A DNA stretch of 64,000 nucleotides from Salsuginibacillus kocurii DSM 18087 (GCF_000377705.1 NZ_KB898631.1:84063-148062), one strand, 5' to 3'. Shown: positions 41,976-51,523, counted from the first letter of the stretch. Notes: a model not told the origin generated them from the letters alone. A program made the numbers and translations.

Positions 41976-43424
41976 ATGTCCACCCAGCATATAGCTGAAC
42001 ATCCAGAAGAAGCTTTCAGCGAAAAAAACAAAAAACAGCTGGTTCGTCTCTTAGCCATCATACTTATCTTTGCCGTAATGAACGGAACGATGTTTAATGT
42101 GGCCATTCCCGACATTTCTGAGACGTTTGGGCTTATGCCCAGTCAAGTCAGCTGGGTTATGACCGGCTATGTGATGGTCTATGCCATTGCTTCCGTTGTC
42201 TACGGCAAACTGGCTGACATTTATCCACTTAAAAACATTTTAACCTTTGGCATTATTCTATTTGCTGCTGGGTCTCTATTGGGCTTTTTTGCACCCAATT
42301 ATGCTACTCTCCTGGCCGCTCGCATTTTGCAGGCTATTGGTGGCGCAACCATCCCGGCCCTTGGTTTTATCATTCCGGCCCGCTTTTTCCCGAATGAACG
42401 GGGAAAAGTGCTCGGCATCATTTCTTCCACTGTAGCCTTTGCTTCTGGTGTCGGCCCAATTGCCGGCGGCATAATCGGCGGCTGGCTGGAATGGCGCTAT
42501 CTCTTTCTCTTCCCTGCCGCTTCAGTGTTAGCCATTCCATTCTTTCGCAAGTGGCTGCCAACAGAAGAAGTGCGAAAAGGGACCGTAGACTTCATCGGAG
42601 CTGGCTTAATGGCACTCGCTGTCGGCTCTCTCCTCACTTTTGTTACCACAGGACAGCTAGCCTTTGCTTTCATTGCGGTTGTTGTTTTTCCAGTACTATT
42701 GCTTCGGATCCGCAAAGCAGCTGATCCATTTATCCGGCCGGAAATGTTGAAAAACCGATTGTATTTCGCCACCATCCTGACCAGCTTTTTTGGCACGAGT
42801 GCGATGTTCGGCCTGATCTTTATCATTCCGATTATGATGCGCGACCTTTATCAGCTCGACACGCTTGGCATCGGCCTTGTGCTCTTTCCAGGCGCGATGG
42901 CCGCCGGCCTGCTCGGACGGTATGGCGGTTCACTTGTCGACCGCAAAGGAAGTGAATTCGTTGTGCGCCTTGCTTTCACGCTTGTAGCTATCGGCCTCTT
43001 CTGTATTTCGATCTTTGCCGGTTACACGCCGTGGCTGTTGGCCGTTGGCATTCTGATCGCTTATCTGGGCTTTCCACTCATTCAGACGTCTACAGCTAAT
43101 TTACTAACCACCCTGCTACCTGAAAAACAAACAGGAATCGGCATCGGCCTCTTTAACTTGTTTAATTTTATGGCCGGCGCCTTCAGCAGTGCGATTTTCG
43201 GAGCAGTACTCGACTTACAGACAGTCACCTTGGCAGTGAACCCACTGGCAGCTAATGGAGAGCACGCAATTTTTAGCAACCTTTTCTTTATTTTAACCTT
43301 AGTTGCCCTCGCAGCTGTCACAATGTTTACCCTAGCCTTTCGCAAACTTCGAGACCAGCCGGAAAGCGAGCAAACTCATGCTGAAACAGCAGCCGCTGCC
43401 AGTCCGGCAAAATCGACATCGTAA
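41976..43424 (+). CDS. MFS drug:H+ antiporter, EmrB/QacA-like (DHA2)
   Basis: 482 residues, 14 predicted membrane helices. Motif A-like YGKLADIYPLKNILTFG between helices 2 and 3, motif C-like region near SGVGPIAGGIIGGWLEWRYLF in helix 5 (proline/glycine-rich antiporter motif). The DHA2 group pumps out cationic drugs, dyes or bile salts. AGAAGGAATTCGT precedes ATG 41976. Partner of the TetR gene upstream. The C-terminal tail is polar and Ala-rich (ETAAAASPAKSTS). Confidence 0.93.
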   Translation: MSTQHIAEHPEEAFSEKNKKQLVRLLAIILIFAVMNGTMFNVAIPDISETFGLMPSQVSWVMTGYVMVYAIASVVYGKLADIYPLKNILTFGIILFAAGSLLGFFAPNYATLLAARILQAIGGATIPALGFIIPARFFPNERGKVLGIISSTVAFASGVGPIAGGIIGGWLEWRYLFLFPAASVLAIPFFRKWLPTEEVRKGTVDFIGAGLMALAVGSLLTFVTTGQLAFAFIAVVVFPVLLLRIRKAADPFIRPEMLKNRLYFATILTSFFGTSAMFGLIFIIPIMMRDLYQLDTLGIGLVLFPGAMAAGLLGRYGGSLVDRKGSEFVVRLAFTLVAIGLFCISIFAGYTPWLLAVGILIAYLGFPLIQTSTANLLTTLLPEKQTGIGIGLFNLFNFMAGAFSSAIFGAVLDLQTVTLAVNPLAANGEHAIFSNLFFILTLVALAAVTMFTLAFRKLRDQPESEQTHAETAAAASPAKSTS

Positions 43425-43782
43425 TATAAAAGCTACCATGTTTCACGTGAATCAACTATTTATAAACGTGCAGGCTGCCTGAACCGGTAGCCTATTTTCT
43501 TTAAACAACCAAAACAGGGTCCGAGTAATTTGTGCTTCAGGGCGGGAGGCAGGTATGATTTGGTGGCGCAGGGACACGTTCTGACTGCTAAATGACGCAG
43601 TCTGAGTGTACAGACGAGGCCTGTGAGTGCGTAGTCACTTCCTCCGAGGGCGCAGTATTTCGCCTCAACCATACATAATAAAACTTGAAAGCAACAGGCC
43701 CGTATTTTTGAGGGCCGGCCCATTGATTGTAGCATCACGCATGTTTCCCTCCCTCTTCCCCTCTTCTTTCCATCTCAAAAAG
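43425..43782. other. Intergenic between convergent genes, no gene supported
   Basis: About 0.36 kb. Open frames here lack ribosome sites. Several short repeated words (GACGCAGTCTGAG, GGCGCAG, TGCGTAGTC) occur between 43560 and 43670 without forming a clear repeat. It could hold a decayed gene. Confidence 0.35.
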
Positions 43783-43814
43783 AAAAAACGAGCTTGCCCT
43801 TTTAGCAAGCTCGT
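43783..43814 (-). terminator. Terminator after the YVTN propeller gene
   Basis: ACGAGCTTGC-TAAAAGG-GCAAGCTCGT followed by TTTTT on the minus strand; perfect 10-bp stem. Confidence 0.93.
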
Positions 43815-43825
43815 CCTCGATCCTT

Positions 43826-44755
43826 CTATTCACTGCGGCGCAAATACGCAATCCCGTCCGGGTGCACGCCGGTATCAATCCGCTCTGCTTCTTCTTTTAA
43901 CGTCGTCATATTAATTACAGAAATATCATTGGTTTTGTTGTTTGCCACGTACGCATATGCGCCGTCCGGGTCAAACACGACTCCGCCCGGCCAAACGCCA
44001 ACACGCAGCCGCTTCACTTCCCATGGCCGCACTTCACCTTTCAAATACTGCTCGGTTTCAATGATAGACAGCTCACCGGACTCGCGGTTCGGAATTAACG
44101 CGTACTTTCCATCCGGGCTGAATACAAGCCGCACCGGCACTGAGCCTAAACGCCGCTTATACAGCGTCTCATACGTCTCGGTATCAATCACATAAAGAGT
44201 GCCATCCTCTTGGTTAGCCACATAAAGATGATGACCGTACGGATGCACTGCCACCCCTTCAGGCCCGCGGCCCACTGGAATATGATTGAGCACTTCTTCG
44301 CTCGCCGTGTCCACAACTGTCACATTATGACTACCAATGTTCGGTATGTAGACCTTGCTCCCATCCGGGTGAAAGGAAATCATATGCGACTTATCCTGAT
44401 ACGTCGGAAAAACCTTCTCAATCTTATCGGTCTCTGTATCAATAATGAACACTTTCTCACTGAACGTTGACGCCAAATAAAGCTTCTTCCCATCTTTCGT
44501 CAAATCCACCCCATGCGGAAAATCAAAATCCTCATGCTCCAGCGTCTGCACAATCTCAAACTTCTCGTTATCAATAACATTCACCTTATTCCCGAGCGAA
44601 CAGGTGACATACGTCTTCTTTCCATCATGCGTAATCACCACTTCATGCGGATTAAAATCCGTCTCAACCTTCTTTACCGTCTCCTGCGTATCCGGGCGAA
44701 TAAAAGAAACCGTATCCTCGTCTTTATTCAGCACGACTAACAAATCTGTTCTCAT
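43826..44755 (-). CDS. YVTN-type beta-propeller protein
   Basis: 309 residues from ATG 44755, with GGAAGGTG just upstream. About seven 40-residue blades repeat a pattern such as KKTYVTCSLGNKVNVIDNEK, KKLYLASTFSEKVFIIDTET, HHLYVANQEDGTLYVIDTET and AYAYVANNKTNDISVINMTT, the YVTN/SMP-30-like propeller. No signal peptide is seen, so it should be cytoplasmic. Such propellers bind proteins or small ligands and some are lactonase-like; no catalytic set is clear. It lies after the MFS gene and is separated from it by a hairpin. Confidence 0.9.
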   Translation of the reverse strand: MRTDLLVVLNKDEDTVSFIRPDTQETVKKVETDFNPHEVVITHDGKKTYVTCSLGNKVNVIDNEKFEIVQTLEHEDFDFPHGVDLTKDGKKLYLASTFSEKVFIIDTETDKIEKVFPTYQDKSHMISFHPDGSKVYIPNIGSHNVTVVDTASEEVLNHIPVGRGPEGVAVHPYGHHLYVANQEDGTLYVIDTETYETLYKRRLGSVPVRLVFSPDGKYALIPNRESGELSIIETEQYLKGEVRPWEVKRLRVGVWPGGVVFDPDGAYAYVANNKTNDISVINMTTLKEEAERIDTGVHPDGIAYLRRSE

Positions 44756-44775
44756 CCTTAACACCTTCCCTTTTT

Positions 44776-44812
44776 TAAATAAAAGCCGGCTTGTTCTTTG
44801 ACTAAGCTGGCT
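44776..44812 (-). terminator. Hairpin terminator after the OFA-like MFS gene
   Basis: AGCCAGCTT...AAGCCGGCT (9-bp stem, one G-U or mismatch, 11-nt loop) then TTTATTT on the minus strand; overlaps the MFS stop. Confidence 0.75.
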
Positions 44813-46106
44813 CTGCCGAGTGTGGGGCCGGATTCTTCCAAGCTACAATCATCGCCAATAGCGGGAGGACAAGTGTAACAATTAATATCTCGCTGTAGCC
44901 GCCGAACCAGTCAAACGCCAGTCCGAACGGAAGTGGCCCTAAGGAAGAGGCAATTACCGTAGTCGTCATTCCTGCCCCTTTTAAAGAACCTAAATGCGTC
45001 CGCCCGAAAAACGTAGGGATAATCATGGCGATGCAAATCGTTCCAAATCCTCCAGCTACTCCGCGAAGAATGCCAAATGCAGCTGCGCCCGCAAACGATG
45101 TGGTAAACAACAGACTGAGAAGGGCAACCGCTTCTAGCACAAAGACAAAAGCAAACAAACGGTGCACCGACAGCCGTTCAATCATAAAACCAGCCATAAA
45201 GGAAACCGGAAAGGAAATCATCGCCATCATGCTTAAAATAAAAGCCGACTCGCCTCGGCTTAATCCTTGCTCACCAAGGATCGACACCATATGAAAAGTA
45301 AGTCCTGTATTTACGAGAGCAGGAACGCCGATACAAAATAACACGCCCCAAAATGTGCAGGAACGCATAGCCTGCTGAAGCGTCCAGTCGTTCTTGGCCG
45401 ATGCTTCAGCGGTCGTATCCGGCTCTTTCGCTACTGCTGTTTCTTCGTTCTTTCTATGTAAGGTTTGGCCTGTATCCGGTTCAAGTCCGTAGTCTTCCGG
45501 ACGATTGCGAATGAGAAGCAACGCAAATGGAACGTAGGTCACTAATAAAATAAGCGCCCAAAACTGCCAGGCACCGTCCCAGCCGAATTGCGCAATCAAC
45601 CATACATTTAACGGAGGAAGTGCCGCAGAACTGACAAAGCCGCCGACTTCCATATAAGCAAAGGCGCGCCCCCGCTTTTTCTCAAACCATTGCGGCACGA
45701 GCGTGTTCGGTACAAGCTCCATCACCCCTTGCCCAAATAGGCGAATCATAAAAAATCCGAGCAACAGCATAATCGGTCCCATAATCCAGCTGTTGATCAG
45801 GCAAGCAATGCCCAGCATTGTCCCAGCAGCCACGGACATCCAACGCTGCCCAAAGCGATCAACCATCCGTCCCATATAAATCATAAGCAGCCCTGAAGCA
45901 AACGTCGCTCCCGAGTAAAGACCTGAGACGAGCGAGCGGCTCCAGCCAAACTCTTCGACGTAAGCATCTATAAAGATTGAAACGGAATAAGTCTGCCCTG
46001 GCCCAGATAAAAACACAGCCCAGGCAGCCATCCCCACAATCACCCATCCGTAATAAAAAGGGAGACGATGAACGATCGTTCGGTTCTGCTTGTTCATTGA
46101 AGGCAA
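44802..46106 (-). CDS. MFS transporter, OFA (oxalate/formate antiporter)-like
   Basis: 434 residues, 12 membrane helices. I keep TTG 46106 as start since GGGAGG sits 7 nt upstream; ATG three codons later is too far from it. The opening RLPFYYGWVIVGMAAWAVFLSGPGQTYSVSIF is the pattern of the OFA and monocarboxylate groups, followed by MVDRFGQRWMSV (motif A). Internal loop between helices 6 and 7 is charged (HRKNEETAVAKEPDTTAEAS). It likely carries an organic anion, but the substrate is unknown. Confidence 0.88.
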   Translation of the reverse strand: MPSMNKQNRTIVHRLPFYYGWVIVGMAAWAVFLSGPGQTYSVSIFIDAYVEEFGWSRSLVSGLYSGATFASGLLMIYMGRMVDRFGQRWMSVAAGTMLGIACLINSWIMGPIMLLLGFFMIRLFGQGVMELVPNTLVPQWFEKKRGRAFAYMEVGGFVSSAALPPLNVWLIAQFGWDGAWQFWALILLVTYVPFALLLIRNRPEDYGLEPDTGQTLHRKNEETAVAKEPDTTAEASAKNDWTLQQAMRSCTFWGVLFCIGVPALVNTGLTFHMVSILGEQGLSRGESAFILSMMAMISFPVSFMAGFMIERLSVHRLFAFVFVLEAVALLSLLFTTSFAGAAAFGILRGVAGGFGTICIAMIIPTFFGRTHLGSLKGAGMTTTVIASSLGPLPFGLAFDWFGGYSEILIVTLVLPLLAMIVAWKNPAPHSAEPA

Positions 46107-46247
46107 TCGACCGCCTCCCTTCTCTTTTATTTCGCCCCTCTAAACACCTTTGTATTATATCATGGCTCCTTTAAGAAAACAGCCCCAATCTTCTGTCTAT
46201 TTTCCGGAAAAAGTTTCTTTCTGGCGTTTGCTTATTTTTTGTTTACA

Positions 46248-46277
46248 AGAACATTTGTTCGGTTATAATAAATCTAG
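46248..46277 (+). promoter_or_regulatory. SOS promoter with LexA box
   Basis: AGAACATTTGTTCG (46248-46261) fits the Bacillus LexA/DinR consensus CGAACNNNNGTTCG with one change. TATAAT follows at about 46264, so LexA would cover the promoter of the polymerase gene. Confidence 0.82.
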
Positions 46278-46301
46278 ACTTGATAAAACGGAGGGAGGCC
46301 G

Positions 46302-47525
46302 ATGACACATCACCCTACGATTCTTCTGGTCGACATGCAATCCTTTTATGCTAATCTGGAAAAGGTTAGAAACCCCTCTCTTGCCTCAAAGCCTATTGTT
46401 GTAGCAGGAGACCCAAATATTCGCAGCGGCGTCATTTTGGCCGCCTGCCCGCTCGCCAAAACGTGGGGAGTGGAAACGGCTGAACCACTATGGCAAGCCG
46501 AACAAAAATGCTCAGATCTCGTAGTGGTGCGGCCACGGATGGAGTACTACCTGCACGCTTCTATTCGTATTGCGGAGGTACTTGAAGGCTTTGCAGCCCG
46601 CGTCGAGCCGTACAGCGTCGACGAAATTTTCGTTGATATCAGCGGGAGTCCAACGCCTTTTGCGCTGATGCATGACATTCAACAAACGGTGGAACGGACC
46701 GTTGGGGTCGCTGCGCGGATAGGTTGTGGAAGCTCCAAAGTGCTTGCGAAAATGTCCTGTGATCATTTTGCTAAAAAACATCCAGATGGCGTCTTCCAGC
46801 TTACAGAAGAAAACCTCAAGGAAAAGCTGTGGCCGCGGGCGATTGAGGATTTGTTTGGAGTCGGCCGCCGCATGGCCAGAAACTTGCGCAACATAGGTAT
46901 TCGCACAATCGGTCAATTGGCCCGCACTCCCGTAGAGGAGCTTCGGTACCAGTGGGGGATTAATGGCGAAGTGCTTTGGCGCCACGCTCATGGCATTGAT
47001 GATGCACCAGTGACTCCAGATACCCACATTCGCCGTCAAGCCATCGGTCACCATATGACCCTGCCTCGTGACTATAAACGCTGGGAAGAAATTCGTATCG
47101 TTCTGCGCGAACTAAGTGAGGAAGTAGCCCGCAGAGTTCGCGCGAACGGTTATAGCGGAGATCTGATATCAGTCAGCAGCCAAGGAGGTTCAGAAGCTGA
47201 ACTAGAAGGCTTTCAGCGCCAATTCACCCTCCCGTTTGCCACCGATGATGGGCAGAGCATCTACAATAAAGCAGCTTCTCTTTTTCAAACTCACTGGCAG
47301 GGCGGACCGGTCCGAAGTCTCGGCGTCAGTCTCGGCCATCTCTCGTCAAGCCGTACTCAACAACTTAATCTGCTCTTCACCATCCCCGACCGTCATGCTT
47401 TAAATACTGTGCGCGATCAAATCACGAGCAAATATGGGCCAGCCGCACTAATCAACGCGGCTTCCCTACAAGCAGGCGGTCAGGCCAAACACCGCGCAGA
47501 AAAAATAGGAGGCCACTATAAATAG
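46302..47525 (+). CDS. Y-family translesion DNA polymerase (UvrX/YqjW type)
   Basis: 407 residues. Palm motifs: ILLVDMQSFYANLEKV at the N-terminus (metal-binding Asp), YSVDEIFVDISG with the SxDE catalytic pair, then the helix-hairpin-helix thumb (DLFGVGRRMARNLRNIGIRTIGQLARTP, read with breaks) and little-finger domain. Length and Met-Gln-Ser-Phe-Tyr variant of the first motif match the UvrX/YqjW branch rather than DinB. It copies damaged DNA with low fidelity. ACGGAGGGAGGCCG precedes the ATG and a LexA box controls it. A stable G/C hairpin overlaps its stop (about 47509-47534). Confidence 0.95.
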   Translation: MTHHPTILLVDMQSFYANLEKVRNPSLASKPIVVAGDPNIRSGVILAACPLAKTWGVETAEPLWQAEQKCSDLVVVRPRMEYYLHASIRIAEVLEGFAARVEPYSVDEIFVDISGSPTPFALMHDIQQTVERTVGVAARIGCGSSKVLAKMSCDHFAKKHPDGVFQLTEENLKEKLWPRAIEDLFGVGRRMARNLRNIGIRTIGQLARTPVEELRYQWGINGEVLWRHAHGIDDAPVTPDTHIRRQAIGHHMTLPRDYKRWEEIRIVLRELSEEVARRVRANGYSGDLISVSSQGGSEAELEGFQRQFTLPFATDDGQSIYNKAASLFQTHWQGGPVRSLGVSLGHLSSSRTQQLNLLFTIPDRHALNTVRDQITSKYGPAALINAASLQAGGQAKHRAEKIGGHYK

Positions 47526-47748
47526 CGGCCTCCAACCTATAAAATAGGGTGCTTCTGAAAAACTGCTTATCGTTTACCTTAATACAATAACCTGTATAGA
47601 GAGGTTGATGGTCCCTGCGCGAGATCTTGCCCTGACTCCCTTTTCCACTGAAGTTTCACTTGCTCCGGTCTCATCAATTTTTTCTCACTATAAGGAGAAT
47701 TACATGATAATGAAAGTAAATAGCGGTGCATTGACTTTTTCAGCAGCT

Positions 47749-49206
47749 TTATAAAATAGGGGAAAGCAAACGAGAAATCGATTCTTTAAAACGTATCCAG
47801 CGCGAACGCGCCTTGTAACGTTCCATCGTCATCTCCCAGGAAGCTTCCATATCCTTTTCAAAGATCCGCGCTAGTTCATTTGAGGTCTCACGGTGATAAA
47901 TAAAAGCATTCACCTCAAAATTCAAGCGGAAGCTGCGCACATCAATATTGGCTGTCCCTACCGAACTGACTTTATGGTCAACCACCATCGTTTTTGAATG
48001 TATAAATCCATGATCATAAATATAAAAGCGGGCTCCTGCTTTGAGCAGTTCTCCCATATACCAATAGGTGGCCCAATACACGAAAATGTGGTCCGGCTTG
48101 TTCGGAATCATGATGCGCACATCTTTTCCAGACAGGGCTGCCACGCGAAGAGCATCTAATAAACTCGCATCTGGAATAAAATAAGGCGTCTGAATGTACA
48201 CTGACTCTCGGGCTGAAGTAATCAGTTTGAGGTAACCATTTTTAATCTGCTCCCATTCTGAATCAGGCCCGCTTGAAACAATTTGAACAGGCGTAGTACC
48301 TTCTAGCGTTTTCTCCGGAAAATAACGAGGCTCAAAACCTACCCGGCGTTCTTTTGAAGCCTGATTCCAATCCAAGAAGAACCTCGTCTGCAGGACGTCC
48401 ACCGATGAGCCAACAATCCGTAAATGGGTATCCCGCCACGGCCCAAACTTTCGCGATAACCCCAGATACTCATCGCCAATATTAAAACCGCCCGTATACG
48501 CAATATTTCCGTCAATGACTACCATTTTCCGATGGTTGCGGTAATTGAGCCGAAGATTTACATAAGGAATACGGGAGGGAAAAAAGATGCCGATCTCGCC
48601 ACCAGCATCCGTAAGCTCCCGGAAATGTCGGCGCGCTAAACTGCGCGACCCGAGATCATCATAGAGAAAACGAACAGTTACTCCTTCTTCCGCTTTGCGC
48701 CTCAAGAGCTCAATAAACCGCTGGCCAAGTCCGTCTTTTCGGAAAATGTAATACTGCACATGAACATGGTCCGTCGCTTGTTCAATATCTTCAAAAAGAC
48801 GTTCAAACTTTTCATCTCCGTCGGTTAAAATCTCCAATTCGTTGTCCTGGGTAAAGACCGCGTCATTATTCACCAGGTGCATGTAAATCAAATCACGATT
48901 TTCTTCTACATTTTCATCCTGAAATAAAAATTTATGATTGCGAATCGCCCGCACTTGGTTAGAAATCATGTCTTCTATGCCGACTTTTTTAATTCCATCC
49001 CAATCAAACAACCGCTTCCTGCTTAAATTTTGCCCAAAAACCATATATACAACGAACCCTACAAACGGGACAAAAAATAAAATTAAAAGCCAGGCCCACG
49101 TAGCTGCTGGATCTCTCCGCTCTAAGAAAATAATAATGATTGCAAACACAATATTCAATGCAAATAATACACTAACCCCAACCGTTAGAATGTCCATCGA
49201 AGTCAC
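47749..49206 (-). CDS. cls: Cardiolipin synthase
   Basis: 485 residues. Two N-terminal membrane helices (about 5-27, 35-57) are followed by two phospholipase-D HKD motifs: NYRNHRKMVVIDGNIAYTGG (about 225-240) and GFIHSKTMVVDHKVSSVGTAN (about 400-415, read with a break). The enzyme joins two phosphatidylglycerol molecules to cardiolipin and glycerol at the membrane. More cardiolipin is a known answer to high salt in Bacillaceae. Single gene; both neighbours are separated by intergenic sequence. Confidence 0.96.
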   Translation of the reverse strand: MTSMDILTVGVSVLFALNIVFAIIIIFLERRDPAATWAWLLILFFVPFVGFVVYMVFGQNLSRKRLFDWDGIKKVGIEDMISNQVRAIRNHKFLFQDENVEENRDLIYMHLVNNDAVFTQDNELEILTDGDEKFERLFEDIEQATDHVHVQYYIFRKDGLGQRFIELLRRKAEEGVTVRFLYDDLGSRSLARRHFRELTDAGGEIGIFFPSRIPYVNLRLNYRNHRKMVVIDGNIAYTGGFNIGDEYLGLSRKFGPWRDTHLRIVGSSVDVLQTRFFLDWNQASKERRVGFEPRYFPEKTLEGTTPVQIVSSGPDSEWEQIKNGYLKLITSARESVYIQTPYFIPDASLLDALRVAALSGKDVRIMIPNKPDHIFVYWATYWYMGELLKAGARFYIYDHGFIHSKTMVVDHKVSSVGTANIDVRSFRLNFEVNAFIYHRETSNELARIFEKDMEASWEMTMERYKARSRWIRFKESISRLLSPIL

Positions 49207-49387
49207 CCAGCCTCACGTATCTAAGCTTACTTAACTCTTTCTTCTGTTCCATCTTATCATTTGTGGGAAATGTCGTCGCATCCTTTTTACCCTTTCTCTC
49301 TTAATTTAAAGATGGAAAAATGAGCTTTTAATTAATAAAGAAAATATGCCTGCATTCTTACTGAATTTACAGCGATGGGGGATCACC

Positions 49388-49420
49388 AAAAAAACACAGC
49401 AGCGGTTACGTGCTGCTGTG
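49388..49420 (-). terminator. Terminator after the zinc-ribbon peptide gene
   Basis: CACAGCAGC-ACGTAACC-GCTGCTGTG followed by TTTTTTT on the minus strand; perfect 9-bp stem. Confidence 0.92.
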
Positions 49421-49454
49421 GGTACTTCTTATCACTTATTTGGGCAGAGCGCTT

Positions 49455-49592
49455 CTAGCTTTTCCTTTTGCTGCTTTTCTTTGCGCAGGAGAAACAATCA
49501 ACCGAACCTGACTTAGAAACTCCATTTAAAAAACCATCCAGACAATAGATGTTTTTACTGCAGGCTTTACATTTTCCTATCCATTCCTGCAT
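49455..49592 (-). CDS. Small zinc-ribbon-like protein downstream of nsrR
   Basis: A 45-residue product starting at ATG 49592, with AAAGGTG eight bases upstream, 18 nt after the nsrR stop and followed by a perfect terminator. The sequence has two Cys pairs, CKAC (residues 8-11) and CFSC (33-36), plus Cys17, with a basic tail (KKSSKRKS). This spacing suits a treble-clef or zinc-ribbon knuckle. The placement in the nsrR transcript and the clean ends argue that it is real, although too short for most gene finders. Function unknown; it may bind Zn(II) or nucleic acid. Confidence 0.7.
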   Translation of the reverse strand: MQEWIGKCKACSKNIYCLDGFLNGVSKSGSVDCFSCAKKSSKRKS

Positions 49593-49610
49593 GACCTCAC
49601 ACCTTTTAGC

Positions 49611-50051
49611 CTAAACATTCTGTTGCAACAAAGTTCTTAGTTCATTTCGATTGGTCACCAGTTCTGACAATGTATACTGATCTAATACATTTAAGTAAGC
49701 ATCCAAAGCCTCTTTTAATACGCCCTTCAAGCGGCAGGCAGGAGTGATGATACAGCCATTATTCTGGCAATCAAAACATTCCACAAGATGAAAATCTTCC
49801 TCCATCTCCCGAACGACGGTACCGATATTTACTGTTTCCGGATCAACTGCAAGTTTAAGGCCTCCATTTCGCCCGCGTATATTTTCCAAATAGCCTCGCT
49901 TCCCCATTTCATAAACGACTTTCATGAGATGATTTTTAGAGATTTGATACGCATCAGCAATATCTTGTATTTTTGCAAGCGATTTATGATCATGAACTGT
50001 AAGATAAATCAATACACGCAATGAATAATCTGTATATGTTGTTAAGCGCAT
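49611..50051 (-). CDS. nsrR: NsrR, Rrf2-family nitric-oxide-sensing repressor
   Basis: 146 residues. Rrf2 winged helix at the N-terminus (MRLTTYTDYSLRVLIYL; ISKNHLMKVVYEMGKRGYLENIRGRNGGLKL, read with breaks) and the iron-sulfur ligands Cys92, Cys100 and Cys106 (ECFDCQNNGCIITPAC) plus Cys95. The [4Fe-4S] cluster reacts with NO and the protein leaves DNA. GAGGGGAAATT precedes the ATG. It is divergent from hmp, its classical target, with an NsrR-like site between them. Confidence 0.96.
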   Translation of the reverse strand: MRLTTYTDYSLRVLIYLTVHDHKSLAKIQDIADAYQISKNHLMKVVYEMGKRGYLENIRGRNGGLKLAVDPETVNIGTVVREMEEDFHLVECFDCQNNGCIITPACRLKGVLKEALDAYLNVLDQYTLSELVTNRNELRTLLQQNV

Positions 50052-50150
50052 AATTTCCCCTCATTTCCTTTGTTTTATCGTATCACAACATTTCTTTTCT
50101 TTTCAGCTTCTATGTCAAAACTTCTACGTATAAATATGGCAATTTATTAA

Positions 50151-50172
50151 AAGATGTATATAAAATATTGCT
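50151..50172. promoter_or_regulatory. NsrR-type operator in the nsrR-hmp divergent region
   Basis: AAGATGTATATAAAATATTGCTT resembles the NsrR consensus (AAGATGCAT-TTA-AAATGCATCTT) at most left-arm and centre positions; the right arm is weaker. It sits between the divergent starts and near TATAAAAT, a possible -10 of hmp. Confidence 0.6.
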
Positions 50173-50311
50173 TTTTAGGTCCTTTTCCTTAACACTATAA
50201 CTAGAGAGGAAATGAATTACCTTTACTCTGTTAACCATAACCAAGCAAAAAGAAAGCGATCATTTATAGATGGTTAGCAGAGTCAGGGACTACTGGGGAG
50301 AGTGGTAGTAT

Positions 50312-51523
50312 ATGTTAGATGAAAAAACGATCCGCGTAATTAAGTCAACCGTCCCCGTTCTAGAAGAACACGGTGAAACGATTACGACACGATTCTATGA
50401 AAAGCTTTTTGAAAACCATCCAGAACTCTTAAACATCTTTAACCAAGTCAATCAAAAAAAAGGCAGACAGCAAGCGGCACTTGCTAACTCTGTTTATGCA
50501 GCCGCAGTTCACATTGACCAATTAGAAAACATTCTGCCGGTCGTTAAACAAATCGGCCATAAACACCGAAGCTTAGGCGTCCTGCCGGAGCATTATCCCA
50601 TCGTCGGGAAATACTTGTTAGAAGCCATGAAAGAAGTGCTAGAAGACCAAGCAACCGAAGAGATTTTAACAGCTTGGGAAAAAGCATATGGCGTAATTGC
50701 CACTGCTTTTATCGACGTAGAGCAGGAAATGTATAAAAATGCCGAAGAACAACCAGGCGGATGGAGCGGCTTTCGCAACTTTATAGTAGCTGACAAAGTA
50801 AAAGAAAGTGAGCTCATTACTTCCTTTTATTTAAAGGCAGAAGACGGCCTGCCAATCGCCTCCTTCTCTCCCGGCCAATACGTAAGCATAACCATTAACA
50901 TTGAAGGTGAAAAATACAGTCACATCCGCCAATACAGTCTCTCTGACGCACCTGGAAAAGACTATTACCGCATCAGTGTTAAACGAGAACAAGAGAACGA
51001 CAAGCCTGACGGCAAAATTTCGAACCACTTACATCAAAAGGTACAACCAGGCGACATTCTGCCATTGAGCGCCCCAGCCGGAGATTTCATTTTAACCAAA
51101 GACAATTCTAAACCTGTTGTGCTTATTAGCGGCGGCGTCGGCATCACCCCCTTGATGAGCATGCTAAACACCATCGTCGAACAACAGCCAGAACGAGAAG
51201 TGTTATTTATCCATGCCACCCATAATGGGAAGTACCATGCCATGCAAACAGAAGTCCAACAATTATCCGCTACGAACAGCCAGGTGCAATCGTATTTCTG
51301 TTATACCACGCCAACCGATCAAGACCGAACCGATCAACGTTTTGACAAAGAAGGCTATCTTAACCCGGATCTATTAGTTTCTCTTATCCCATTTACAGAA
51401 GCTGAGTATTACTTCTGCGGACCAGTTTCTTTTATGCGCACAATTAAAGAAGGGCTCGAAGCGGCAAATGTACCAGCAGAACATATTCACTACGAGTTTT
51501 TCGGACCGGCTATGCAGCTATAA
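50312..51523 (+). CDS. hmp: Flavohemoglobin, nitric oxide dioxygenase
   Basis: 403 residues. Globin domain 1-140 with heme-pocket residues Tyr29, Phe43 and proximal His85 (GHKHRSLGVLPEHYPIVG, read in part); FAD domain 150-260 (RQYSLSD binding motif) and NAD(P)H domain 265-400 (ISGGVGITPLMSML; FCGPVSFMR). It turns NO and O2 into nitrate, guarding the cell from nitrosative stress. The start follows TGGGGAGAGTGGTAGTAT. It is a single-gene unit, divergent from nsrR. Confidence 0.98.
   Translation: MLDEKTIRVIKSTVPVLEEHGETITTRFYEKLFENHPELLNIFNQVNQKKGRQQAALANSVYAAAVHIDQLENILPVVKQIGHKHRSLGVLPEHYPIVGKYLLEAMKEVLEDQATEEILTAWEKAYGVIATAFIDVEQEMYKNAEEQPGGWSGFRNFIVADKVKESELITSFYLKAEDGLPIASFSPGQYVSITINIEGEKYSHIRQYSLSDAPGKDYYRISVKREQENDKPDGKISNHLHQKVQPGDILPLSAPAGDFILTKDNSKPVVLISGGVGITPLMSMLNTIVEQQPEREVLFIHATHNGKYHAMQTEVQQLSATNSQVQSYFCYTTPTDQDRTDQRFDKEGYLNPDLLVSLIPFTEAEYYFCGPVSFMRTIKEGLEAANVPAEHIHYEFFGPAMQL

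Noticed and set aside
43460..43738. 92-codon frame between the MFS and YVTN genes
   Set aside because: No ribosome site, mixed composition, and it enters sequence that looks non-coding.
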